NCBI RefSeq assembly: GCF_003369835.1
Contig: NZ_QPMJ01000002.1
Location: 186,001-250,000 of the forward strand
Source of the DNA: Halorussus rarus
Lineage (GTDB): Archaea > Halobacteriota > Halobacteria > Halobacteriales > Haladaptataceae
DNA: 64,000 nt
Reading direction: 5' to 3'
Positions 44,908 to 52,113 of this stretch are shown here, piece after piece; within the stretch, counting starts at the first letter, position 1; every line of letters begins with the position of its first letter. The position numbers and the translations under genes are program-made. The notes below the pieces were generated by a model. The model did not search any database. It was not told the DNA's origin and saw only the letters and a program-made list of their open reading frames with translations.

Positions 44908-45255
44908 TCAGAACCGGTCGGTCCGGCCCGAGGCCGTCCACGGGTCGGTGGGCGCGCTCGTCGGGACCCGGGCGTCGCGGCCCCGGAGCCCGCGGAGTCG
45001 GCCCGCGAACGCCCACCGACGGTCGCGCCACGACTCCTCACCGTCGTCCGCTGCGGCGGCCGCCGCGGCCTCCTGGGCCCGGAGGTGGGCGCCGATGGCC
45101 GCGGCGATGGCGGCGGCCTCCTCGTCGGTCGCGTCGTCGGGGATGCGCAGGTCGCCGTCGGTCAGCGCGCCCGCGGCCGCGCCGGCGTCCCGCGAGTCGA
45201 CGTCCTCGGCGTCGGCCTCGGACTCGCCGGCCTCCTCGGTGTGCGAGCTCGCCAT
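44908..45255 (-). CDS. pccX: Small acyl-CoA carboxylase subunit (PccX-like)
   Basis: A 115-residue Ala-rich acidic protein. Residues 45-75 form a helix ([20 protein letters not shown]), followed by [16 protein letters not shown] and a C-terminal [14 protein letters not shown]. The helix followed by a W..R..R motif parallels epsilon subunits of actinobacterial acyl-CoA carboxylases, and such a small third subunit (PccX) is known for the haloarchaeal propionyl-CoA carboxylase. Its start is 3 bases beyond the carboxyltransferase stop, so they are co-transcribed. Confidence 0.75.
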   Translation of the reverse strand: MASSHTEEAGESEADAEDVDSRDAGAAAGALTDGDLRIPDDATDEEAAAIAAAIGAHLRAQEAAAAAAADDGEESWRDRRWAFAGRLRGLRGRDARVPTSAPTDPWTASGRTDRF

Positions 45256-45258
45256 GGC

Positions 45259-46809
45259 TCAGAGCGGGATGTTGCCGTGCTTCTTGTCGGGCTGCTCGTC
45301 GCGCTTGCTCGACAGCATCTCGAGGTCGTCGATCAGCCGCGGGCGTGTCTCGGGGGGTTCGAGCACGTCGTCGACGTAGCCGAGGTCCGCGACCGTGTAG
45401 GGGTTGGCGAACTGGTCGCGGTACTCGTCGATGAGCTCCTCCCGGCGGGCCTCGGGGTCGTCGGCCTCGGCGAGCTCGTCGTCGTAGAGGATGTTGACCG
45501 CGCCCTGGGGGCCCATGACCGCGATCTCGGCGGTGGGCCAGGCGTAGTTGACGTCGGCGCCGATGTGCTTGCTGGCCATCACGTCGTAGGCGCCGCCGTA
45601 GGCCTTCCGGGTGATGACGGTCATCAGGGGGACGGTGGCCTCAGAATAAGCGTACAGCAGCTTCGCGCCGTGACGGATGATACCGCCGTGCTCTTGGTCG
45701 GTGCCGGGCATGAAGCCGGGCACGTCGACGAACGTCAGGATGGGGACGTTGAACGAGTCGCAGAACCGGACGAACCGGGCGGCCTTCTCGGAGGCCTGGA
45801 TGTCGAGCGTGCCGGCGTTGACCCGGGGCTGGTTGGCGACGATACCGATGGACCGGCCGTCGAGCCGGGCGAAGCCGATGACCATGTTCTTGGCGTACCC
45901 CTCCTGGACCTCGAAGAACGAGTCCTCGTCGACCACGCCGTCGATGACCCGCGTCATGTCGTAGGGCTTCTTGGGCTGGTCGGGGACGATGGACTTGAGC
46001 TCCTCGTCGCGGCGCTCGGGGTCGTCCCACGGCTCGACCCGCGGCGGGTCCTCGACGTTGTTCTGCGGGACGTACGACAGCAGTCGCCGGATGTCGTCGA
46101 GCGCCTCCTCCTCGCTCTTCTCGGCGAAGTGCGCGACCCCGGAGGTCGACTCGTGGGTCTTGGCGCCGCCGAGCTCCTCGAAGGTGACCTCCTCGCCGGT
46201 GACCGTCTCGATGACGTCCGGACCGGTGATGAACATGTGGCTGGTGTCCTCGACCATGAAGATGAAGTCCGTGATGGCCGGGGAGTACACCGCACCGCCG
46301 GCGCACGGACCCATGATGGCGGAGATCTGCGGGATGACGCCCGACGCCTCGGTGTTGCGCCGGAAGATCTCGGCGTAGCCGGCGAGCGACGAGACGCCCT
46401 CCTGGATGCGGGCGCCCGCCGAGTCGTTGAGGCCGATCACCGGCGCGCCGACCTCCATCGCCTTGTCCATCACCTTGCAGACCTTCTGGGCGAACACCTC
46501 GCCCAGCGACCCGCCGAAGACGGTGAAGTCGTGGGCGAACACGAACGTCTTCCGGCCGTTGACCTCGCCGTAGCCCGTGACGACGCCGTCGCCCTTGACC
46601 CGCTTCTCCTCCATGCCGAAGTTGTGACTTCGGTGGGTCCGGAGCTGGTCGAACTCGTTGAAGGTGCCGTCGTCGAGGAAGTAGTCGATGCGCTCGCGCG
46701 CAGTCATCTTGCCCCTGTCGTGCTGGGCCTCGATCCGGTCCTCGCCGCCGCCCTCCAGCGCCTCCTCGCGCAGGTCGCGCAGTTCGGCTATCTTGTCTTC
46801 CATCGTCAT
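45259..46809 (-). CDS. pccB: Acyl-CoA carboxylase carboxyltransferase subunit
   Basis: A 516-residue carboxyltransferase of the crotonase-derived type. DDGTFNEFD, the CoA-site run [16 protein letters not shown], the oxyanion region [11 protein letters not shown] and [13 protein letters not shown] in the N domain, and [15 protein letters not shown] with the [12 protein letters not shown] glycine turn in the C domain, are all present. It transfers CO2 from biotin (Lys578 of the protein at 39325) to propionyl- or acetyl-CoA. The start is ATG 46809 (a second Met two codons in). The open frame continues upstream to 48249 only because the opposite gene structure permits it. Confidence 0.95.
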   Translation of the reverse strand: MTMEDKIAELRDLREEALEGGGEDRIEAQHDRGKMTARERIDYFLDDGTFNEFDQLRTHRSHNFGMEEKRVKGDGVVTGYGEVNGRKTFVFAHDFTVFGGSLGEVFAQKVCKVMDKAMEVGAPVIGLNDSAGARIQEGVSSLAGYAEIFRRNTEASGVIPQISAIMGPCAGGAVYSPAITDFIFMVEDTSHMFITGPDVIETVTGEEVTFEELGGAKTHESTSGVAHFAEKSEEEALDDIRRLLSYVPQNNVEDPPRVEPWDDPERRDEELKSIVPDQPKKPYDMTRVIDGVVDEDSFFEVQEGYAKNMVIGFARLDGRSIGIVANQPRVNAGTLDIQASEKAARFVRFCDSFNVPILTFVDVPGFMPGTDQEHGGIIRHGAKLLYAYSEATVPLMTVITRKAYGGAYDVMASKHIGADVNYAWPTAEIAVMGPQGAVNILYDDELAEADDPEARREELIDEYRDQFANPYTVADLGYVDDVLEPPETRPRLIDDLEMLSSKRDEQPDKKHGNIPL

Positions 46810-46898
46810 GGTCGTCGGTCCCTCCGATGGCGACTCATTGGGCGAGTTGAGGACTACTGGGCGGAAAAGGTTTCCTAAAAAGGAGCCCTTTGCTCGGG

Positions 46899-48239
46899 CT
46901 ACCCGAGCAGCGAGACGCCCGCCAGCGCGAGCAGGTTCACCGCGAGCGTTCCGAGCAGGAAGAGGGGCAGAATCGTCCGCACGCTCCAGAGCCACGCCGG
47001 GCCGAGCGACCGGACGCCCGAGCCCGCGCCCTCGGAGAACTCGGCGACCGCGTCGGCGCCGAGCACCCACCCGACGAAGACGAGGAAGCCCGCGAGGCCC
47101 GCAGTCAGCATCAGGTCGACCAGCGTCCCGGAGACGAAGGTGAACAGCGCCGGCCGGAGCGCGTTGGCCGACCCGGTGACCAGGACGAGCCCCGAGAGCC
47201 CGAGGGTGGCGGCCCGGCGCGAGACGTCGTGCTCGTCGACGAGGTACGCCACCGGGATTTCGAGCATGCTGATCGACGAGGACAGCGCCGCGAGCACGAT
47301 GACGCCGAAGAAGGTGATCGCGAGCACCTGGCCGAACGGGACCTGCGAGAACGCGCCCGCGAGGCTGACGAACAGCGCGCCGGGCCCGCCGCCGGCGGCC
47401 GGCCCCGCCAGTCCGCCGACCGTCGCGAACAGCAGCGGGAACACCACCAGGCCCGCGAGCACGCCGACGCCGGTGTTGAGCACCGCGATGGCGCCCCCGT
47501 CGAACGCGAGGCTGTGGTCCTCGTCCAGGTACGAGGCGTAGGTTATCATCGTCCCCACGCCCAGCGAGAGCGTGAACAGCGCCTGGCCGGCGGCCGCCCC
47601 GACAACGTCGAGGAGATTGGCCCGCAGGTACGCGCCGTCGAAGTCGAGGTAGAACGACAGGCCGGCGTCGGCGCCCGGCTGGGTCACGGCCCACCCCGCG
47701 AGCGCGATCAGCAGGACGACGATGGCGGGCATCATCACCTTGGTCGCCCTCTCGATGCCGTCCCGGACGCCGCCGACCACGACCAGTCCGGTGAGCGCGA
47801 GGAACGCGACGTGGAAGCCGACCGCGGAGGCGCCGAAGTCGATACTCTCGAAGTACGCTCCCGGCGATCCGAAGTACGCGCCGGTGAAGCTGACGAGGAA
47901 GTACCGGAGAATCCACCCGCCGACGACGCTGTAGAACGACAGCAGGACGACGGCGGTCGTGACCCCGAACAGCCCGACCGCGCCCCACGACTTCGACCCC
48001 GAGGAGAGCCGGTAGAGCGCGCCCGCCGGGTTGCGCTGCGAGCGGCGTCCGATGACGAACTCCGCGAGCAGTCCGGGGACACCGACTACCAGGATGATGC
48101 CCAGGTAGACGACCAGGAACGCGCTCCCGCCGTTCTCCGCGGTCATCCACGGGAAGCGCCAGACGTTGCCGAGGCCGACGGCGCTCCCGACCGCGGCCAG
48201 GATGAAGCCGAGCCGGGTGCGCCACGATTCGCGTGTCAT
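46899..48239 (-). CDS. Sodium-dependent (NSS/SNF family) transporter
   Basis: A 446-residue transporter of the LeuT fold, with about 11-12 membrane helices. TM1 reads [17 protein letters not shown] with the unwound GLGN sodium/substrate site and the gate Arg; [10 protein letters not shown] and [12 protein letters not shown] follow. It should move amino acids or osmolytes with Na+ in. A TATA-like TTATATATTC (48297-48306) is about 60 bases upstream. It is followed upstream by a paralogue on the same strand at 48501-49835. Confidence 0.93.
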   Translation of the reverse strand: MTRESWRTRLGFILAAVGSAVGLGNVWRFPWMTAENGGSAFLVVYLGIILVVGVPGLLAEFVIGRRSQRNPAGALYRLSSGSKSWGAVGLFGVTTAVVLLSFYSVVGGWILRYFLVSFTGAYFGSPGAYFESIDFGASAVGFHVAFLALTGLVVVGGVRDGIERATKVMMPAIVVLLIALAGWAVTQPGADAGLSFYLDFDGAYLRANLLDVVGAAAGQALFTLSLGVGTMITYASYLDEDHSLAFDGGAIAVLNTGVGVLAGLVVFPLLFATVGGLAGPAAGGGPGALFVSLAGAFSQVPFGQVLAITFFGVIVLAALSSSISMLEIPVAYLVDEHDVSRRAATLGLSGLVLVTGSANALRPALFTFVSGTLVDLMLTAGLAGFLVFVGWVLGADAVAEFSEGAGSGVRSLGPAWLWSVRTILPLFLLGTLAVNLLALAGVSLLG

Positions 48240-48500
48240 TGCTACGCACTCACCAGGCGCGCGGTAAGAGGGTTTCGAGTTTGGAACCGTAGGTTCGAAT
48301 ATATAATCATTCTCGGCCGGAAATTCGCGGTTTGTCCGATGTCTCGCCGACCGCTCGGAGGAGGTTTGGTTACGATTCGTAGAATCCGGGCGAGAATACG
48401 GCGGTGCAGGCTACGAATCGTAACCGGAACCGCCGCTGGGGGCGATTCCGGGGGCTTCGCGAAACGGCTCGAAAACGAGGGCGGTCGACCGGCGTCGGCG

Positions 48501-49835
48501 CTAGAAGTACGCTCCGTTGGTCAGGCCGGTGTAGAGCGACTTGATGCCCAGGTAGAGCGTGACGGCGACCGCGATGGGCACGACGGTCCGGACCCACCAC
48601 AGCCACCCGGTGGCGAACGACGAGCCGAGCGAGGAGCCCCGACCGAGTTCGTCGATCGACTCCACGTCGGCGATCCAGCCGACGAAGACCGCGAGCAGCA
48701 GCACCGAGATGGGGAGCAGGATGTTGAACACGAAGTCGTTGTAGAAGCCGAGCCACGACGTCCCGAACGTGGCGGGCACGCCGACGAGGCCGATGAGGAC
48801 GCCCATCGCCACCGCGACCGGCGCGCGGCCGTAGCCGTAGTTCTCGCTGACGAACGACACCGGCACCTCCAGCAGGCTGATGGAACTGGAGAGGGCGGCG
48901 AACAGCAGGACGACGAAGAAGACGAACCCGATGATGCCGCCCGCCGGGAGGCTGCCGAACGCGCCGGCGAGCGCGACGAACGCCGTCCCGGCGCCGCCGC
49001 CGGCGCCCTCGGCCCCGCCCGTGGCGAACAGGATGGGGAAGACGACGAAGCCAGCGAGCAGCGCGACGAGGGTGTTGACGACCACGATGGCGCCGCCGTC
49101 GGCCGGCAGGCTGTCGTCCTCACCGAGGTACGACGAGTAGGCGATCATCACGCTGAACCCGAGCGAGAGCGTGAAGAACGCCTGTCCCATCGCGGGCGGG
49201 ACGATGGACCAGAAGTTGTCGGCGAGGAGGCCGAAGTCCGGCGAGAGGTAGTAGCCGTACCCCGCGGACGCGCCGTCGAGGGTGGTCGCCCAGCCGGCGA
49301 GGCCGACGAGCAGGAGGAGGATGGCGGGGATCATGAACGTCGTCGCGCGCTCGATGCCGTCGGTGACGCCGGCCGCGACGATGCTGATGGTGATGACCAT
49401 GAATACGGCGTGGGCCGCGATGGCGACGGGCCCGGAGGCGACGGAGGCGAAGTAGGTCCCGGCGTCGCCGAAGTACGCGCCGTTCGCGCTCCCGACGATG
49501 TAGTTGAGGACCCACCCGCCCACGACGCTGTAGAACGACAGCGTCACGAGCGATGAGAACACGCCGAGTCCGCCGGCGACCGACCACTGCCCGTAGCCGA
49601 TGCTCCGGAACGCGGCGACCGGGTTCCGCTCGCCGCGCCGACCGATGACGAACTCGACCATCATCGTCGGGAAGCCGATGAGGACGACCGCGAGGAGGTA
49701 GACCACGAGGAACGCGGCGCCCCCGTTCGCCGCGGTCTGGAACGGGAACGACCAGATGTTCCCGAGCCCCACCGCGCTCCCGACCGCGGCGAAGATGAAT
49801 CCGATTCGACTCGTCCAGGTTTCTCGTTCTGACAT
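48501..49835 (-). CDS. Second NSS-family transporter, with Arg to Ser in the TM1 gate
   Basis: A 444-residue paralogue of the transporter at 46899-48239, sharing [11 protein letters not shown] and EFVIGRRGERNP. The TM1 sequence here is GNIWSFPFQTAANGG: the Arg that caps the substrate site in LeuT-type proteins is replaced by Ser. A different substrate or gate is suggested. The start is ATG 49835 (MSERETW), supported by a TATA element TTTTTAAG just upstream; longer frames upstream are not coding-like. Confidence 0.93.
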   Translation of the reverse strand: MSERETWTSRIGFIFAAVGSAVGLGNIWSFPFQTAANGGAAFLVVYLLAVVLIGFPTMMVEFVIGRRGERNPVAAFRSIGYGQWSVAGGLGVFSSLVTLSFYSVVGGWVLNYIVGSANGAYFGDAGTYFASVASGPVAIAAHAVFMVITISIVAAGVTDGIERATTFMIPAILLLLVGLAGWATTLDGASAGYGYYLSPDFGLLADNFWSIVPPAMGQAFFTLSLGFSVMIAYSSYLGEDDSLPADGGAIVVVNTLVALLAGFVVFPILFATGGAEGAGGGAGTAFVALAGAFGSLPAGGIIGFVFFVVLLFAALSSSISLLEVPVSFVSENYGYGRAPVAVAMGVLIGLVGVPATFGTSWLGFYNDFVFNILLPISVLLLAVFVGWIADVESIDELGRGSSLGSSFATGWLWWVRTVVPIAVAVTLYLGIKSLYTGLTNGAYF

Positions 49836-49862
49836 GGCGTACCACGGACTATCCGAACCGCG

Positions 49863-49872
49863 ACTTAAAAAC
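49863..49872 (-). promoter_or_regulatory. TATA element of the second NSS transporter gene
   Basis: Minus-strand GTTTTTAAGT, 28-37 bases before ATG 49835. Confidence 0.5.
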
Positions 49873-49923
49873 TGCCCGAAATCCGTCCAATCACCCCCGT
49901 TACTGGTCCGGATTTTTGGACAT

Positions 49924-49946
49924 TTCACAGAAACTTTTTATGTGAA
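49924..49946. promoter_or_regulatory. Inverted repeat overlapping a two-way TATA-like element
   Basis: TTCACA (49924-49929) and TGTGAA (49941-49946) form an 11-base-spaced inverted repeat. The spacer holds CTTTTTAT, which reads as a TATA-like element on the plus strand and as ATAAAAAG on the minus. No plus-strand gene follows for 2.1 kb, so it may be an operator for the minus-strand transporter gene (start 49835, about 90 bases away) or an orphan promoter. Confidence 0.4.
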
Positions 49947-50113
49947 GGGATACCACCGCACACCGGCCGCGGTCGGTCGGGGCAGAGCGTTCGATCACGG
50001 CCGGGAGGACGCACTTCCGTCACGCGATTCGGGGCCGCCTACGGCGGCAGCGCGAGCGAATCGCTGGCCAGTTCCAGTTACGTGCCGAGTGTGGTTTCGT
50101 GGTGACGGCTCCA

Positions 50114-50899
50114 CTACGCCTCGCCGTAGACGGGGACCGCCGCGCCGCTGGTGACCGAGGTGGCGTCCGAGCAGAGCGCGAGCATCGTCTCGGCGATGTC
50201 GGCGGGGTCGACCCACGCGTCGTGGTCGGCGTCGGGCATCATCTCGCGGTTCGCGGGCGTGTCGATGACGCTGGGCATGACCGCGTTGGCCCGGACCGCA
50301 CCCTTCTCCTCCTCGGCGATGCTCTCGGTCAGCAGGCGGACGCCGGCCTTCGACGCCCGGTAGGGGGCGTCGCCCTCGCCGCCCTCCAGCGAGGCGCGGG
50401 CGCTGACGCTGACGATGGCGCCACGAGCGTCGTCACCGTCGCCAGCCCCGCCGTCGCCGTCGTCACCCGCGCCGTCGCCGCCCCCTCCGCCCTCACTGCT
50501 GCTCTCCCGGAGGTGGGGCAGCGCGTGCTTGGCGGCGAGGAACGTCGTCTTGAGGTTGACGTCGAACAGGAAGTCGAACGTGTCGGCGTCCGTCTCCGCG
50601 ACCGGAGTGCCGCCGCGCCACGTCCCGGCGACGTTGATCAGGTAGTCGAGGCCGCCGTGGTCGTCGACGATCTCGGAAACCACGCGCTCGACGTCGGCCT
50701 CGTCGGTGAAGTCGCCCTCGTAGAAGTCGATGCGCTCGCCGGCGTCGAGTTCGGCGTCCTCGTCGTCGGGCGCCACCACGTCCGCGGCCGCGACGGTCGC
50801 ACCCGCGTCCGCGAACGTCTCGCAGACCGCGCTGCCGAGCGCCCCGCTGGCGCCGGTGACCAGTACCACGCTGTCGCCGAAGTCGAAGCTGACGCTCAT
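50114..50899 (-). CDS. Short-chain dehydrogenase/reductase with a Gly/Asp-rich insert
   Basis: A 261-residue SDR. The cofactor loop is VTGASGALGS (14-23), the NAG-like motif is NVAGTW, the catalytic Ser is in VSVSARAS and the Tyr-Lys pair in YRASK. The acidic D of DVVAPDDEDAE after strand 2 favours NAD(H). A low-complexity segment (SSEGGGGGDGAGDDGDGG and on, about 133-158) is inserted before the Ser strand. It is 42 bases from the MDR gene upstream and possibly co-transcribed with it. Confidence 0.9.
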   Translation of the reverse strand: MSVSFDFGDSVVLVTGASGALGSAVCETFADAGATVAAADVVAPDDEDAELDAGERIDFYEGDFTDEADVERVVSEIVDDHGGLDYLINVAGTWRGGTPVAETDADTFDFLFDVNLKTTFLAAKHALPHLRESSSEGGGGGDGAGDDGDGGAGDGDDARGAIVSVSARASLEGGEGDAPYRASKAGVRLLTESIAEEEKGAVRANAVMPSVIDTPANREMMPDADHDAWVDPADIAETMLALCSDATSVTSGAAVPVYGEA

Positions 50900-50941
50900 G
50901 GAAGCGGCGACGACGGACTCGACAATAAAGCCGGGGCCGGC

Positions 50942-51898
50942 CTACGGCTCGACGACCAGCTTGCCGAAGAAGCTGTTGTGCAGGACCGCCTCCTGGGCGT
51001 CGGCCGCCCGGTCGAGGTCGTACCGGTTCGAGATGCTTGGTTCGAGGTCGCCCGCCGCCAGCAGCCGCGACAGCTTCCCGAGCACCGCGGCGAAGTCGGG
51101 CGTGTTGAACATGCTCATCAGGTGGAGCTCCATCTCCCGGGACCTGGCCGCCGCGACGTTATCGAACCCGGCCTCGGGCTGCGTGTTGCCGATGCCGACG
51201 ACCCGGACGCCCTGCCGGCCCACCTCGGCGTCGAGGTCGAGGTACTGGTCGAGCCGATGGTCGAGGACGACGTCCGGCCGGTCGGCCTCCACGACGGTCT
51301 CGGCCAGGTCGTCGCGGCCGTAATCGACGGTTACGTCGGCGCCCAGGTCCCCGAGTTGGTCGTGGTACTCCCTGGCAGCGGTGGTGACGACCCGGGCGCC
51401 CGTGGCGTCGGCGAGCTGGACCGCGACGTGGCCGACGCCGCCCGAGCCCCCGTGGATCAGGCAGGTCTCGGCCGGGTCGAGGCCGGCGTGGTCGACCAGC
51501 GCCCGCCACGCGGTCACGCCCACGAGCGCGACCGCCGCGCCCTCGGCGAAGTCGACGCCCTCCGGCAGGGGCGCGAGGCGGTCGGCCGGCGCGACCGCGT
51601 ACTCGGCGTAGGTACCCTGGCGGTCGTTGCCGAGGCCGGTGCCGAACACCCGGTCGCCCTCGGCGAACTCGTCGACGTCCTCGCCGACGGCGTCGACGAC
51701 GCCCGCGAGGTCCGACCCCGGAATCATCGGCAGTTCCGGAGGCTCGTAGCTGCCCTCCCGGAAGTAGGTGTCCACGGGGTTGACGCCCGCGGCCCGGACC
51801 GCGACCCGCACCTCCCCGGGGCCGGGGTCCGGTCGGTCGACCTCGTCGACTGTCAGCACGCTCGGTCCGCCGTGCTCGTGGTAGCGAACTGCTCGCAT
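50942..51898 (-). CDS. Medium-chain (quinone oxidoreductase-like) NADPH dehydrogenase
   Basis: A 318-residue zinc-independent MDR enzyme, QOR-like. The GroES-like N domain has GPGEVRVAVRAAGVNPVD and IPGSDLAGVVDAVG; the Rossmann loop is IHGGSGGVGHVAVQLA (about 137-152). No catalytic-zinc Cys/His set is present. The start at ATG 51898 (MRAVRYHEHGG) is the family norm. Likely reduces quinones or enals with NADPH; the partner SDR just downstream suggests a shared detoxification or alcohol pathway. Confidence 0.9.
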   Translation of the reverse strand: MRAVRYHEHGGPSVLTVDEVDRPDPGPGEVRVAVRAAGVNPVDTYFREGSYEPPELPMIPGSDLAGVVDAVGEDVDEFAEGDRVFGTGLGNDRQGTYAEYAVAPADRLAPLPEGVDFAEGAAVALVGVTAWRALVDHAGLDPAETCLIHGGSGGVGHVAVQLADATGARVVTTAAREYHDQLGDLGADVTVDYGRDDLAETVVEADRPDVVLDHRLDQYLDLDAEVGRQGVRVVGIGNTQPEAGFDNVAAARSREMELHLMSMFNTPDFAAVLGKLSRLLAAGDLEPSISNRYDLDRAADAQEAVLHNSFFGKLVVEP

Positions 51899-52059
51899 GG
51901 TCGGAGGGAGGGCGCCCCGGCGCATAAATGTGCGAGACGCGGGACGGGGCCGCCGGCGGTCGGGACGACTGACGACCGTGCGGTCGACCGCCCGGCGGAC
52001 CCCGCCTAACGGCGGAAATCCGACGTTAACGGGCGGCGCCGGCGTTTAAGCTCCCGTAT

Positions 52060-52075
52060 CTGACTTGATAGTCAG
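52060..52075. promoter_or_regulatory. Inverted repeat beside the promoter of the FG-GAP surface protein
   Basis: CTGAC and GTCAG (52060-52064 and 52071-52075) form an inverted repeat around TTGATA. The TATA-like GTTATAAC follows at 52076-52083, 31-38 bases before ATG 52114. The adjacency suggests an operator for a surface-protein gene. Confidence 0.4.
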
Positions 52076-52113
52076 GTTATAACAAACCGGCTAGACGCAG
52101 AGGCTTCGCGGGA

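Noticed and set aside
46890-49556. 888-codon plus-strand frame opposite the NSS transporters
   Set aside because: It is a string of Asp/Glu/Arg complement codons of the hydrophobic transporter genes.
50099-52009. 636-codon plus-strand frame opposite the SDR and MDR genes
   Set aside because: Composition is shadow-like, and both minus-strand genes show cofactor and catalytic motifs in the right order.
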